Origin: Eumeta japonica | Lineage: Eukaryota > Arthropoda > Insecta > Lepidoptera > Psychidae | Direction of reading: 5' to 3' | DNA length: 64,000 nt | Assembly: GCA_005406025.1 (NCBI GenBank) | Contig: BGZK01000019.1 | Span: 62,001-126,000, forward strand | Shown here: piece by piece, positions 12,327 through 23,753 of the stretch | Layout: the number at the start of each line of letters is the position of its first letter | How positions within the stretch are numbered: the first letter of the stretch is position 1 | Position numbers and translations under genes: made by a program | Notes under the pieces: generated by a model | The model's database searches: none | The model's input: only the letters and a program-made list of their open reading frames with translations | Told to the model about the DNA's origin: nothing

Positions 12327-13316
12327 TGTACGTGTCCGTTTATAATAATTTCCGTTATAATCATCAATTTTATATACAAAAGGAGGATGTACCTATGGGT
12401 TCACCTTTTGAACCCATTAATGGCCGAATTTTTAATGGATGAATTCGATAATAAGCACATAATAAACAATCATAATATGCTGTATTATTTTAGAAACGTG
12501 GACGATATTATTATATGTTGGCTGGGTAATTCGACAGAATTAGATGTGTTTCAAAATTATACTAATAGTATACCCCCCAAAAACCAATTTAAACTAGAGG
12601 AAGAAATAAACAATTCTATAAATTATTTAGATTTGACCTTAACTAGAAAAAATAATAGACAAGAATTTAAAATATACAGAAAACCCACGTGCACAGATAC
12701 TACAATACCCATTTCTTCTTGTCATCCATGGCAACACAAATTGGCGGCTTATAAATCTATGATACATCGGTTATTCACCACACCCCTTAACAATCAGAAT
12801 TTCTCATTGGAATTAAATACCATTTACAATATAGCATTGGCAAACGGATAAAGTAAAAAATATATTGATGGACTCATTAATAAAAAACAAAAAAGTATTA
12901 TAAAGAACAGTATCTATTCAACACAACCAACAGACCAAAAGAAATATATAGCTAGTTTGACATATTATGGTACAATTTCGGAGAAAATTTCAAGATTATT
13001 AAAAAAACATAATATTTATACGGCCTTTAAAACAAACAAAAAATTTAAAAACTTTATGTAACAATAAAGATAAATTGCACAATAATAAAAAATCTGGAAT
13101 TTATAAATTAACTTGTGATGAATATAAATCGATATATTTAAGACGAACCGGACGTTGTTTTGAAACACGATAGAAAGAAAATATTTTGGCTTTAAAAATA
13201 ATAAATCAGATTCCATTTTGCTAAACATCTAATAGAAACCGATCATAAGCTCAATAAATATCACAATTTAGATGTTTTGCATGTGTGTGAGAAGGGATTA
13301 CGTGCCATTATTGGAC
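12327..13316 (+). pseudogene. Penelope reverse transcriptase + GIY-YIG endonuclease relic
   Basis: This encoded the retroelement polyprotein that copies RNA to DNA and nicks the target. The frame opens with 'NNFRYNHQFYIQKEDVPMGS', matching RT block 'QxxGVPMGSP'. After a frameshift near 12,405 comes 'LMAEFLMDEF', then 'NVDDIIICW', the YVDD catalytic box with Tyr replaced by Asn. Then 'NYLDLTLTRKN' and 'KPTCTDTTIPISSCHPWQHK', typical of Penelope RT. After a stop at 12,849 the text continues to 'SGIYKLTCDEYKSIYLRRTG', the GIY-YIG start with YIG decayed to YLR. It ends with 'AKHLIETDHK' and 'DVLHVCEKGLR'. Stops and frameshifts make it non-functional. Reverse transcriptase plus GIY-YIG is diagnostic of endonuclease-bearing Penelope elements. 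Confidence 0.85.
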
Positions 13317-13514
13317 GCTTCCCTGTAACTATTTGGGTAATGGTAGGAGATAGTTAGTCTGTGACATTTAACAGGCATGTCTATTGCTGGTGGTCTGTGG
13401 CTGCTGGTACGGATGCTTTCGTCGCTCTTTGACCATTGCATGACAGCGGTTCACTTAACGAGGTTGTGCCGGTTGGTTTTAACACTTCATATACCCTGGT
13501 GTATATAACTGTCT

Positions 13515-13567
13515 GCAATTTTCTGAGGATGTGCTTAATTGGCATGAAACGTACGTACAAATTATCA
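13515..13567 (+). ncRNA. Hammerhead ribozyme-like motif, Penelope copy A
   Basis: The core reads CTGAGGA (13,523-13,529, fitting CUGANGA), a small stem-loop TGTGCTTAATTGGCAT, GAAA (13,546-13,549), then ACGTACGT as a minimal helix III and triplet GTA (predicted cut after 13,557). Helix I pairs AATTTT with CAAATT apart from the base pair next to the cut. Helix II is GUGCU/GGCAU plus one unpaired U. Penelope-like elements are known to carry hammerheads with very short helix III. Cleavage activity of this copy is doubtful because of the helix I and II defects. Confidence 0.6.
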
Positions 13568-13752
13568 TTGTAACAATTAGCGGACTAAGATAATTATAAA
13601 AAATAAAATCAACACTTGCTTAGGTGTTCAATATCTGTCAATCCTCTCGAATCAATATTCTATTCTTTAGATAGAGAATCGTAGTGGAGAGGCAGATTCG
13701 AGGGTCAGCGGTGGGTTGCATGCTGCATGTTAATGCATGTTGCAGGCAAGAG

Positions 13753-14095
13753 TGTACATGTCCTTCAAACCGGGAGGAGCTGCGTACGATTCTAGCCACG
13801 GGCGAATAGACCAACTTCTTTAGCTTACATCAAACTATCCTCCATCCTTCAGAGAGAAAAAAAATACACAATTTGAAACGTATTAAGGAAAATAAAGAAA
13901 ATCAACCATTTTCTTTTGTCTCCGAAACTGAACCTGTAATTAAAAAATTTTCGCCTATAATTATAATCCTCCTCTTTATTTTCTAAACCGTATACCCAAA
14001 AATTGTGAAAAAAATTATGAAGATAAAGCCTACCAAATACTATCAAGAATTTTTTTTTGAGTATGATCGTTAATACTACTTTTGTGTTATTACCG
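13753..14095. other. Unassigned AT-rich DNA
   Basis: Joins Penelope copy A to the next repeat tail. Nothing recognised except A/T runs. A minus frame at 13,849-14,046 is low-complexity. Confidence 0.4.
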
Positions 14096-14163
14096 AAAAA
14101 CTGCGCTTCTCAACAAAAGAACGTAAGTGACATGAAGATTCGCCCTTTTGTTGGTACACTTTT
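14096..14163 (+). repeat. Isolated hairpin tail of the AGGGTTCCG repeat
   Basis: It matches the last ~65 bp of the copies at 4.26-4.81 and 56.97-57.51 kb (AAAAACTGCGCTTCTCAACA...CTTTTGTTGGTACACTT). The arms CAACAAAAGAACG and CGCCCTTTTGTTG can pair, with two A/C mismatches. The rest of the repeat is absent here. Confidence 0.65.
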
Positions 14164-14498
14164 TAAATCGCATTTTTATATTTGGAGGCTGAATTAAGTG
14201 TTTTGATTGTGTTTTAAGGCACTTAAAATTTAATACATAATTATATATTTAGGTAAATGTATTTACATCAAATGAAATCAAAAATATCTTTATTTCGTAG
14301 ATAATTAAATTACACTAGAAATACTTCATTAACAAATGCTTTTAGACATCACCTCCCATACCAAATGCTGATTCACCTTTAAAAGAATGGGTAAGAAACT
14401 CAAGAGGTGCTTTTTTTTACTCATCAATACAAAATATTGAGTGATTTAGTGTACTTTAAAAATTACATGAAGCAACCTGATAACCGAACATTTCAATC
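14164..14498. other. Unassigned, possible LINE 3' untranslated region
   Basis: AT-rich sequence between the hairpin tail and the LINE frame on the minus strand. It lies downstream of that frame's stop, so part may be its 3' UTR. Nothing else recognised. Confidence 0.3.
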
Positions 14499-14760
14499 CT
14501 AAAGGCTTCTTTCATTAGCATATTGAGGCACGATATAATAGCCCTTGCTATCTAACTTTCTTTTAACCAAACGTTTAAACTCAGCAAATGGCAAATTCTG
14601 AATTTCAGTTGGGATTTTATTACAAAAGCGAATACACTGCCCCTTAAATTGCTTGCTAATTTTACTTAGACGGGTTTTATGAGCAGCAAGTTCGTTCTTA
14701 TGTCTAGTGTTAATTTTATGGATGTCGCTCCTTTTTTAGAACAATTCTATATGCCTCTTT
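14499..14760 (-). pseudogene. C-terminal end of a non-LTR retrotransposon RT
   Basis: On the minus strand an open frame of about 80 codons ends at a TAG (14,499-14,501). It reads 'DIHKINTRHKNELAAHKTRL', 'ISKQFKGQCIRFCNKIPTEI', 'QNLPFAEFKRLVKRKL' and 'DSKGYYIVPQYANE'. This order (NTRxKxxL, then GxxxxNKxPxxIxxLPxxxFKxxxKxxL) is the usual tail of Jockey/CR1-type LINE reverse transcriptases. An in-frame TAA precedes it, and everything upstream (catalytic RT, endonuclease) is missing. It is a 5'-truncated dead copy, different from the LINE at 58.7 kb. It has no start codon because it is only a fragment. Confidence 0.8.
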
Positions 14761-16263
14761 ATATATAAAACGTTTAAATATAACAGAAATGCAGTAATAT
14801 ATTTACGTAATAGTAATCATTACAATAAATTCATTTAATAGTAATACAATATACTAATATAAACTTTGTATAAAAGATATCTACCAGATATATATAAGAT
14901 ATAAGATTTATCATACAGTTATTTATCAAAACCTATTATTTTCGCCATCAAACCGAAAAAAGAATGTTAGTATGTACCTAATTATCGAAAATTTCGCAAT
15001 ACAAAATTAAAAATAAAATTATCTGTAGTGCATTTCTTTATAGTAACGGCTACGGGACCTACATTGAACATGGTCCGACATCCTCTTGGGTGGATTTCTT
15101 ATTTTAGTTGCCATGAAAAAACTGCGTGTTGTTTCAATAAGATGTAAAAAAAACTAAATGTGCGACGGGGGACTCTCGTCGGTCTATAAAAATAATGCAG
15201 ACTAAAGAACAAGACCAAAGACTTGCATTAAATATTTTTATTGAATTGTAAATCAAACGAAAATAACAATACTAAATAATGAATTTCACGAGAGAGATAG
15301 AAATATCATTGAGTAGGCGTAAAGCTTTTTCGTTATGTTACTGTTTCCACCAGTCAACTCCTACCGCAAGCTGTGTTAAGGAATTTCGTTTAAATAAGTA
15401 ATGCAATGATTTATTTTTAGTTACTACATACCCTCTCCACAAGAGTCTGGCTCGCTCTTGGCCGGTTTTATTCTCATACGACATAGCCGCAAAAAAGGGC
15501 ACGCTACTGAACGCGAGGCCGTGCTTCTTCGTACGAGCGTTATATACGCTCTAAGTTATCTAGGCATATGTGTTATAAGAATTTGGGTCGCACTGCCTAA
15601 AAGTGGTATCTCGGATGAGAGAAAAGAAGATAATATCTTATAAGAAGAATGTCGGTGCCAGCATCAGGAATCAAAGTAAACAGCGAATGCGGATCAATTT
15701 GTTTCAACGTCCTTGATAGACCATTGTAAACCGCGTTCAAGAAGAATACTGCATTACAACGGAACGCACTTTTAAATGTCTAGTTTTGTTGTAAAAAGTG
15801 ATTATTTACTGAAACGTTATTTAACAATTTTTCTTTACTTTCAGGTATATAATTCAATTACAAAATGCAATATAAATAGATATCTTTATGGAATTCAAAC
15901 GGGGTCAATTTTTAGAATTCAACAATATGAAATTAAGCATCAGTAACGAATAAAAATAATGCCATTAGGTGCATAAAGACGTTTGAATGATTCAAAGGTG
16001 TACGACGAGGAAGCATTTCATTACAAAACAAGATATGTTTCTACATTTTCTTTATATACTGGATACACTTATTTATTATTTTTACTTAATTTCTAGAGGT
16101 AGAATACGTGTTGGGACTACATAGCTCTTTGTTATATCTAAGAATATTGCTCCATAAATACTTTAAAGGGTCTAGTCCAGACTAGATTTATATTTACTGC
16201 ACCTAAACTCAAATTATAGTACAGAAGAGAAAGATTTATTGTAAACAATATGTTTACAGGTTT

Positions 16264-16266
<3 letters not shown>
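14761..16266. other. Unassigned AT-rich DNA
   Basis: No gene recognised. A 61-codon plus frame at 15,458-15,643 lies in a GC-richer patch (GCACGCTACTGAACGCGAGG) without family motifs. Confidence 0.4.

Positions 16267-16300
<34 letters not shown>
16267..16300. repeat. (TA)n microsatellite
   Basis: An uninterrupted alternating AT run of about 34 bp following TTTACAAT. Confidence 0.9.
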
Positions 16301-16303
<3 letters not shown>

Positions 16304-16439
16304 GTGAATATGTTGTTTTTGATTAAGTCTTATTTTATGATTATGCCTTATTTATTTCCTTTGACAAACCATTCCTTGCGTATTTGTTATATAAAATAGT
16401 TTTCTGTGGCAATTAGTTATACAAAAAAAGTAAATTAGT

Positions 16440-16870
16440 AACGTTAAACTTAACCGACAATCGCACCTGTAGTCTCTCACGCTCATTAAGCGATTTCTAC
16501 ATCTCAGAAATCACTTGCATATCTTCTTCCGGTGACGTTTGAACATCAACCCGACCGCTGAGAAAGGATGATCGCGTACGATCTCGACCGACAGCCGCGG
16601 CCCTAAGCCAAGGTATAGGATAGCCGTTTAAGCGACATAATCCTCAACAATGAATCATGCCGACAATGCCCCGGGTTACAGGTCAACTGGTCCAATTATT
16701 TTAGCGTAACAGAGAGAGACACACAAACAAAGGGATATCCCAATTAAACGCGAGAACGTACTCGTCCACCGCTCCGTTTTAATTCGTTTAATTAATAGTT
16801 CTACGCCGGTACACTAATTGCGTAAACAAACAGTGCGTTTGTATGTACAGTCGGCGCAAATAATACACAC
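16440..16870. promoter_or_regulatory. GC-richer block, candidate regulatory DNA
   Basis: Markedly richer in CpG than its flanks and without a frame of interest. It contains homeodomain-type cores (TTTTAATTCGTTTAATTAAT at about 16,776-16,795) beside GC-rich segments such as GACAGCCGCGGCC. This composition is typical of noncoding conserved elements, but conservation cannot be judged from one sequence. Confidence 0.25.
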
Positions 16871-16955
16871 TTAAGATTTGCTCACATTGAATCGAAGGGC
16901 TGTTCCGAAAACTTCTATCTTTTGAAAGAGTTATTTAAGGGCATGATTCAGTATT

Positions 16956-17265
16956 TAAATAAATATAGTTTAAAAAAACTAAAAAACACGCTTTTAAAGC
17001 ACATTAAATGAAAAGTGAAAAATAATCCTTAATATGAACTCAAAAAAATAATAAACAATGACGAAAAATACTAGTATTATTGTGGAAAAAGCGAGGGTTG
17101 CTCTATGTGAGAAAAGTGTGGCACAAAGCGCCCCACGCTTTTTTCACAATAATACTAGTATTTTTCGTCATTGTTCATTATTTTTTTGAGTTCATATAAA
17201 GGATTATTTGCCACTTTTTAATTTAATGTGCTTTAAAAGCGTGTTTTTTAATCTATATTTATTTT
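16956..17265. repeat. 310-bp fold-back element
   Basis: Two arms of about 135 bp (16,956-17,094 and 17,131-17,265) are reverse complements with few differences, around a loop of about 35 bp. The arms share AAAACACGCTTTTAAAGCAC, ATGAACTCAAAAAAATAAT and AATACTAGTATTATTGTG. There is no coding capacity. It is probably a fold-back MITE, and a clear target duplication was not identified. Transcribed, it would form a long double-stranded RNA. Confidence 0.8.
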
Positions 17266-17444
17266 TCACTTTTTAGTTCGGTTGATTGGTAAAAAGTTTG
17301 TAATTTTTAACAATACAACAATAGTTGAATTATTAATAATGCTTATTATTGTTACTTAATTCTATTACAAAATAGTAATAGAATTTAGTAACAGTTATAA
17401 GCCACTTGCTCTCACGCAGACGATACGTGACGAAATTATTCGAT

Positions 17445-17790
17445 CCTGGCGATCCTGATCAGGATAAGAAGATAAACTTATCAAATTATTGTATTGGCAT
17501 TGCTCCTTGATACGTACGCAGTTTCAAATTAATCAGACTTCTTGAAATTGCTGAAAATTAAGCTCAAAGATTCCGTTACATACATAGATACATACAACCC
17601 AAGCTTATATTAATCCTGGCGGTCCTAATAAGGATAATGGGAAACCGTTATCAAATTATTGCATTGTCATTGGTCCTTGATACGTATGCAAAGTTTCAAA
17701 TTAATCATACTTCTTGAAATTGGTGAAAATCAAGCTCAAAGATTCTGTTTCATACATACATACATAGATACAACCCAAGCTTATAAAAGC
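17445..17790 (+). repeat. Tandem duplication of a ~170-bp unit
   Basis: Two head-to-tail units (about 17,445-17,612 and 17,613-17,790) share GGATAA, TTATCAAATTATTG, TCCTTGATACGTA, TTTCAAATTAATCA, CTTCTTGAAATTG, AGCTCAAAGATTC, CATACAT runs and ACAACCCAAGCTTATA. The phrase 'CCTTGATACGTATGCAAAGTT...CATACATACATAC' is typical of tails of dispersed repeats in Lepidoptera. The 98-codon frame over the second unit is not a gene. Confidence 0.7.
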
Positions 17791-20080
17791 GTATTAAAAA
17801 GGGTAATACACGATAGGATCAGTTGTTCTCTATGGAAAAATGAGTGGCGTACCATTTATTTCAAGAAAAAAGCCTTCATTAAATATTACTTACATATAAT
17901 TGAATTACATCACTTACAATCTAAAACAGCAGCGGTCCATGAATATAAAATCTAGGTCATTGCAGGCATACGATTTTTTATTACATCTACAATACTCAAC
18001 GCCCTGCGCTTATTGAAGGACCTCTTTTATTAGACTCGGTATATACCTATACATATAGTATAAAACAGTTAACTTTTTATTGTTTTGTGATAGCGTATTT
18101 ATTAATAAATAATGATATAACGATATAATAAAATAATGATATAACCTGCCATGTTGTACTCAAATGAGCACCAAATGTATCATCTCTGGTAACCCCGTTT
18201 TGAAAGTGATGTCTTCAAATTATTAAAATAAAAAAATAATATGCTTTTGTACATATGCCTATACAGAAGAGGAATAAACAGTGTGTAGATAGCTTTACAT
18301 TTTGTTGACCGTTTCTCTCTCACTCTTTCAACTCGAAATTAACTACAATCGATCGATTCATTTCATTGATTGTACACGGTGTAAGGTTACGGCCGTGTCG
18401 CCTCTCCATTGGCTGTGGCGCGGAGCCAAAATAATATCGGTCCTGTAATAAAATAGCTAAACAAAAATACACTAGTCCGTCTGTACGTAAATAAACACCG
18501 GAGCTCACAAAATTTTACGATGATTGTTTTCATTGACGCTCAGTTAGAGGAGGAACATCGGGCAAGTGCGACTTCGTGCAGATTCGAAATTGGTTCCTGT
18601 GTTTCAACGCTCTAACGAAGATAACACTCACAGCTAAAAAAGTATTACTTTTGTTATTGTTATTTTATAGACATCTAAAAAGTATAGTTTACAGGATGTA
18701 GTCATTCCGATAAAAGTAATGTTAAGCACTGGAAACCCGTTAAAACCTAGATAAAAAAAGTATATAATATTGCAGTTATTTTTTTAGTCTACCAAAAATT
18801 TGTTATCAGTTAGCTGTTTAATATTTTTTTTATTTTAAAGCACCGAAACCCTTGTTGGATGGTTTTGCTTTTTGCCACTCGCTTGAAAATTGCCTATCAG
18901 ATGAGACGTCGTGTATCTGCCGGAGCGTTTTTACTCAAATAACACTTAGCGTAAATGTTTTTTCCTTTGCTGAAATATTGCTTGGCGTAAATAACTTTTC
19001 ATTAAATAAAGTTTGACGTCAATAACTTACAGACTAGTACGCGTAAATTATATTTTCCTATCACTAAATTACCCTTACAAAAAGCTCTATAAGTATCCAA
19101 TGCTTAACGTAATTATGTAAAACCTCACTAACTGAAAAATATAGTTCGATAAAATAGTATAAAACATATTGATATAGTATATTATTTTGCAAATATACGA
19201 TTTTACGAATTTCTAACTTTTTAAAAAAATTCTCTTTCCGATGTTTTACAAGTCAAAACAATATGCGCTAAGACATAATTCTTATTTATAAATAAGAATA
19301 AATCCGGTAGCAGGAAATTGTGTGAAACCACATGCGCACGAGTTTAGCTCGCTCTTGACTGTCCGTTTAACTGACAACCCGTCAGTTAACTTTTTGATGA
19401 TCATTCTCTCAAAATGTTGTTTTATTAATATTTTTTTAATAATGAAAGATAATATTAACAATTGTTTGTTCTCGCAATTACAAAAGTTACCTTAGGAATT
19501 AACTCTTGATATTTTAATTGTCCATGAAATACTTTGAATAAATTAGTTCTATTAATGAACCTGTTAAAGTAATTTGAATTGACACATTATTACATCTATG
19601 AGCTTGCTACAAGTTTCTTACATTTCTTTTTGTGGACTAATTTAGCTTCACAAATTATCGTTAACATTATCAAAGTATAGGTACTTTATTCTTAACAGGA
19701 CACGTGATATTGAAATTAAAATTTACTTTATCAAAATTAAATATTTGTTTTTTCAAAGATACTAACGCCATTAGCTATAAAGCCATCATCAGCATGTCCA
19801 ACATAAACATCAAAATCCATACACGAGATGTCACACTATTATTCTCCTACCACAAATACACTTCCCACTCAAGTTCTCTATTCGTAACAAATCTTCATCA
19901 CCAAGGCACTAAAGTCGTCCAATCGTCACGTGTGCCCATCGTGTAGTTATTTCGTGACGACTAAACTTCAAATTGTTGTGTCGAGTTTTATCAGCTCACC
20001 GCTGATATGTGTCTTCCATAGTTTTCATACTTCGAATCGAGGTTTAGACCCGGCCTAAAACGAGTCGAGAGTGGCTAACA
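17791..20080. other. Unassigned DNA
   Basis: AT-rich, with no protein family recognised. About 18,300-18,620 is GC-richer and holds a CCATTGGCTGTGGCG (CCAAT-type) block and pyrimidine-rich TTTCTCTCTCACTCTTTC. It could be regulatory, but no promoter can be assigned. Confidence 0.35.
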
Positions 20081-20860
20081 GCAGACCAGCGTTCATGCGG
20101 GCCATGGAACAGTAGACGGTCAGCGCCGCCCATGGCCACCCGCAAGGGTAACGCTAGTCGTCCGCCGGGCCCTTTAAAAAGGAGTGCGAGTGGTCTTCCA
20201 TTGAAGATCCTCTTCAATTTTTAGTGGGATTTAATTTCACTTAAGTTAAAAAGAACTCATCGGTCGATGCACTCACGATTAGAATCGAACTCGGCGCCGA
20301 ATTGCTTCAAGACGACGCTCTCGAGTATCATTCACACGGTACCAGTGGATATAACAGGAATGAATAATGAATGTTTCTCCTCGCGTCCGGTCAACGTTCT
20401 AACGCGGCTATATTATCCGACGTTTAGTGGTCGGGACATCAACGAGGATGTTATATTTTAATTCTGGCACGCCATTGGCGTTCTGTCGTATTAATAATCC
20501 GCGGTACAAATAATAGCTCGCTCGAGGTCGCAGCGAGAGAAGCGTGTTGTAACGTAGACGTGAAAGGGAAAGGGTCCCGTTTTTATTTTAAACGTGATGA
20601 ATATTGTAAATCGGTTAATAACTAACGTATGCGCCCCCAATACTGAGCCATTTCTTCCCACGATCTTTTTGTTTCAGATCGAAGGGTTAAGCTTAAACCC
20701 ACCACGCTAGCCCGATGCTTAGGCAGCTGTTGACGAGCGCTATCACGATGATGACGTCCGGGGCCATAGGCTTAACGTGATCGCCAAGGCATAGAGCAAG
20801 TGATATGATTTAACTTAAATTAAGAACTCGTTGCTCAATTCGCCCTTGATCAGGATAGAA
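20081..20860. other. GC-rich patch and old repeat fragments
   Basis: 20,090-20,190 is GC-rich (GCGCCGCCCATGGCCACCCG). The phrase 'GAACTCATCGGTCGAT' near 20,250 and 'GAACTCGTTGCTCAATTCGC' near 20,826 resemble 'GAACTCATCAGTCAATTCGT' near 23,830 and 'CTCATCGGTTAATTC' near 56,175. I infer an old dispersed repeat in at least four places. No gene seen. Confidence 0.35.
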
Positions 20861-23718
20861 CCCTTTTTTGAATTTAAGTCTCCTACTATTTATTAATCAC
20901 TCGAAACGTTTCCTGAGAGTAAATTCATTTGTTCTGAGTATTCGATCTCTATTCCATTTCATTACTAAATATATTCAAATAAGAGAGCAATCAATGAAAA
21001 TTATGATCGGAGCGATAAGAAAATAAAATTAATGACATCCAATATTTCGTCTGCAGACGGACTCGACGCGACGTTATTGGAAAAAAAAAAAAACTTTTCC
21101 TTTACGACGTCCCAGAGACGTTTGCCCCGAGAAGGAGAGATATTTGCCGACAATAAATCACCATGTTTTCGTGGGCTAACTTTGCAGTGATAAACGGCAA
21201 ATAAAAGCGTCCGAGACAGCACATATAAATTATACATCTGCGTTTAAATAAAGCGAGAAATATATAACTTACGCAATTTACACCACGCTAGGTGTATATA
21301 TATATATAATGGTAAAAAATATACAAAGTAGTGAAGTAGCGAAATGTTCAAGCTCGAAAGGGTGCAAGCATCGTTTATATTGCTTAGGTATTATAATGGA
21401 AATAAGCCCAGAAAATTAGCCATGAAATATTCATGGCTTTACTTTGAATACCGCGTTGATCGCTCGGTTATGTCGTAGTGTGGTCGAGTTCGTGAGAGCT
21501 TTGCTTCCGAACGTACGTACTGAATTCGGTCCTCGCCACGGCTGAACGTCGAGTTTTTGAACTAAATCAAATTAAACGACTCGCTCCCTGCCCTCGTACT
21601 TCACGCCGTGCGGGTCGGGTCAGTCCCCATGATTTATTTATGGGTACCAACCCTCGATCTCCTCAATAACCTCACTAACGAAGAATAATCAATTGTTTGT
21701 AGTAATAAAAAACCAAAATACATCAAGTTTGTACCTATGCGTAATATTAATTATGGTGATATAAGAGTATATTTTATACGTAGTATGATTATTTTCATAT
21801 TATGAGTCTTAACAACCTGTTCGATTTTTGATAACAAAATTAACATAATACGTTTAAAAGCTAAACAGGCTACATGAGAAACGCACACGAGAGGTGTGTG
21901 TTCTGTAGTATATCAAATCATATTATTTTTTAACCCGATTCAGATTTGTTTGTAAAAACTAAAAATGCATTGCCGCGTGACCTATGTTTGACTGAAATCT
22001 TATCCGTATTTTTTTGTGGCAAGCTAAGAAAAATGCTTTTATATAATAAATAAAAAGAAGCATATAAAGTTATCAGAAGCTATTAGTCTTAGTGACGTTA
22101 AGCAAAAAATTTCATAAACTTGCTCGAGGTTTGGATATTTTCTTTGATATTTTTTAAGTTATGCGTGCATTTTGAATAAATAATAAAAATGTATTTCTAC
22201 AGCACCGTCTCTTTTATATATCACATAATGCATTTGACAAAAGCTTTTTTTTTTTATTTTCCAATTCGGCCTCCCCCTATTTTACCTGTAAAAACTGAAT
22301 TCAAAGTTAATTTTTTTACGCTCTTCATGCGATAATCAAGTCACTTAACTCTATATATCTACTGAATTGCAATTTTTTTCTGTCTAGTATATTTCTAGTC
22401 ATTAACATGTGACAGACGGACAAATAAGTACAATAAGGATTCTTGGGTTTCGATTCTTTATTGTACAGACGGAATCTTAAAACTGGACACCAAAGTAATA
22501 TACTGCACCAAAAACATAAAGTTATTTGTTTTTCCTGCTTTGTAATGTAACAGAAATTTGATCTTTTTAATAAAATAAAAATAACTAAGTACATATTTCA
22601 CTTATTTTTCAAAATATATATTAAAACCCTTTTCTTTCTCATCGTTATCTTTGCGTAATAAAATTTTATTCGTTAAGAATGTCTCTAATACAACCGATAA
22701 CAGACTAAAAAATAATAAAGAAGTACTCAAAGAATTGTTTTTGTAACAATTTATTAATTTCAAATGTTCAAGAAAGACGAGGTGAACTCAGTAGAAAAGT
22801 ATTTATTTTTATCATGCCTACGATCTTCAAAAAACGTGTATCGTGTAAGTAGTGGAAGACAGAGAAGTCTCTACAACTCAAGTCCTGTTTTACTTAACTG
22901 GGCTCCTATTAATAAATAGCACTCAACTCTAACAACGCTCTCGAGTGGAGATGATGTTTAAATTCGTAGATCGTACTCAATTTAATTTTTAATCATCCGT
23001 TGCGCCCGCAAGTTAAATGCAACATATTTAAGAGTGAATTTAAGTATTGTAAAATATCTAATAATATATTAATCAGGCATCTCAAGTGCGAACTCAAGGA
23101 CGCTGTCAGATTAGAGTGCGATTTATTAATATGAGCCTAGGACTCAGCTTGTTACGTTACTAAATAAGAAGTTAAACAAGACGGTTATAATACTAATGGA
23201 ATTTTCATGGTTTGGCGTGCTTTAATAGTTTCACTTATTTGTAAGCCAAATCACGCAAAAGGTTTTTTTGTTATTAAATTATGTAATAATAGTGGAAGAA
23301 GTAATGAAAGTCATTTTAACAACTTATTTTGAAATATCTCCACTTTTAATTTAAAAAATCATCACAGTAGTAAATATTTGACAAATATGCTTTCATAGAC
23401 AATACGACGTATTTAATACAAGCTGTTCGGAAAAAAATAAAACAGAATTTAATAATTTCTTTTATATTTAATATCTATAGAGGTGCATAACACCTGTCAG
23501 AAACCAGAAAATACAAAAGTAACAATACATACAATTTTAATATAAACATTGGATTAACTATATAGGGTACAAAGTTAAAATGATTACAACAAAATTTTTA
23601 TACTAAAGTGACAAAGCATGGAAAATAGCCAATACAGACTAAAATTCAATAATGAAATTACAAGACCTCGGCTCGATCTCTTCAATCCGAAATAGGAAAA
23701 ACACAAGGGATCAGCTCG
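20861..23718. other. Unassigned DNA
   Basis: No gene recognised. 21,460-21,660 is GC-richer and contains ATGATTTATTTATGG-type AT cores beside CpG-rich sequence, a composition seen in noncoding control elements. A short poly-A (21,081-21,092) explains one minus frame. The rest is AT-rich. Confidence 0.35.
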
Positions 23719-23753
23719 ACGATCGTCGTCACCAAAATGGTGACGACGATCGT
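23719..23753. repeat. Perfect 16-bp GC-rich hairpin
   Basis: The arms ACGATCGTCGTCACCA and TGGTGACGACGATCGT are exact reverse complements around an AAA loop. It sits just before the old repeat at 23,815-23,890. There is no T-run, so it does not look like a Pol III terminator. Confidence 0.85.

Larger units (their letters stand above)
12320..13752 (+). mobile_element. Penelope-like element, copy A (5'-truncated)
   Basis: A retroelement copy holding the C-terminal part of a Penelope reverse transcriptase, a GIY-YIG endonuclease relic and the 3' noncoding region. That region contains a hammerhead-like motif and a terminal palindrome (TGCATGCTGCATG...CATGTTGCAGGCA). It shares most bases with copies at 27.4, 42.6 and 52.5 kb. 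Relative to copy B about 95 bp are missing between the endonuclease ('GAGAAGGGATTACG') and the 3' noncoding region, removing the end of the frame. The last ~35 bp of the family end (CGCGAATTAACACCTCA) are also absent. No target-site duplication was identified. Confidence 0.85.
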
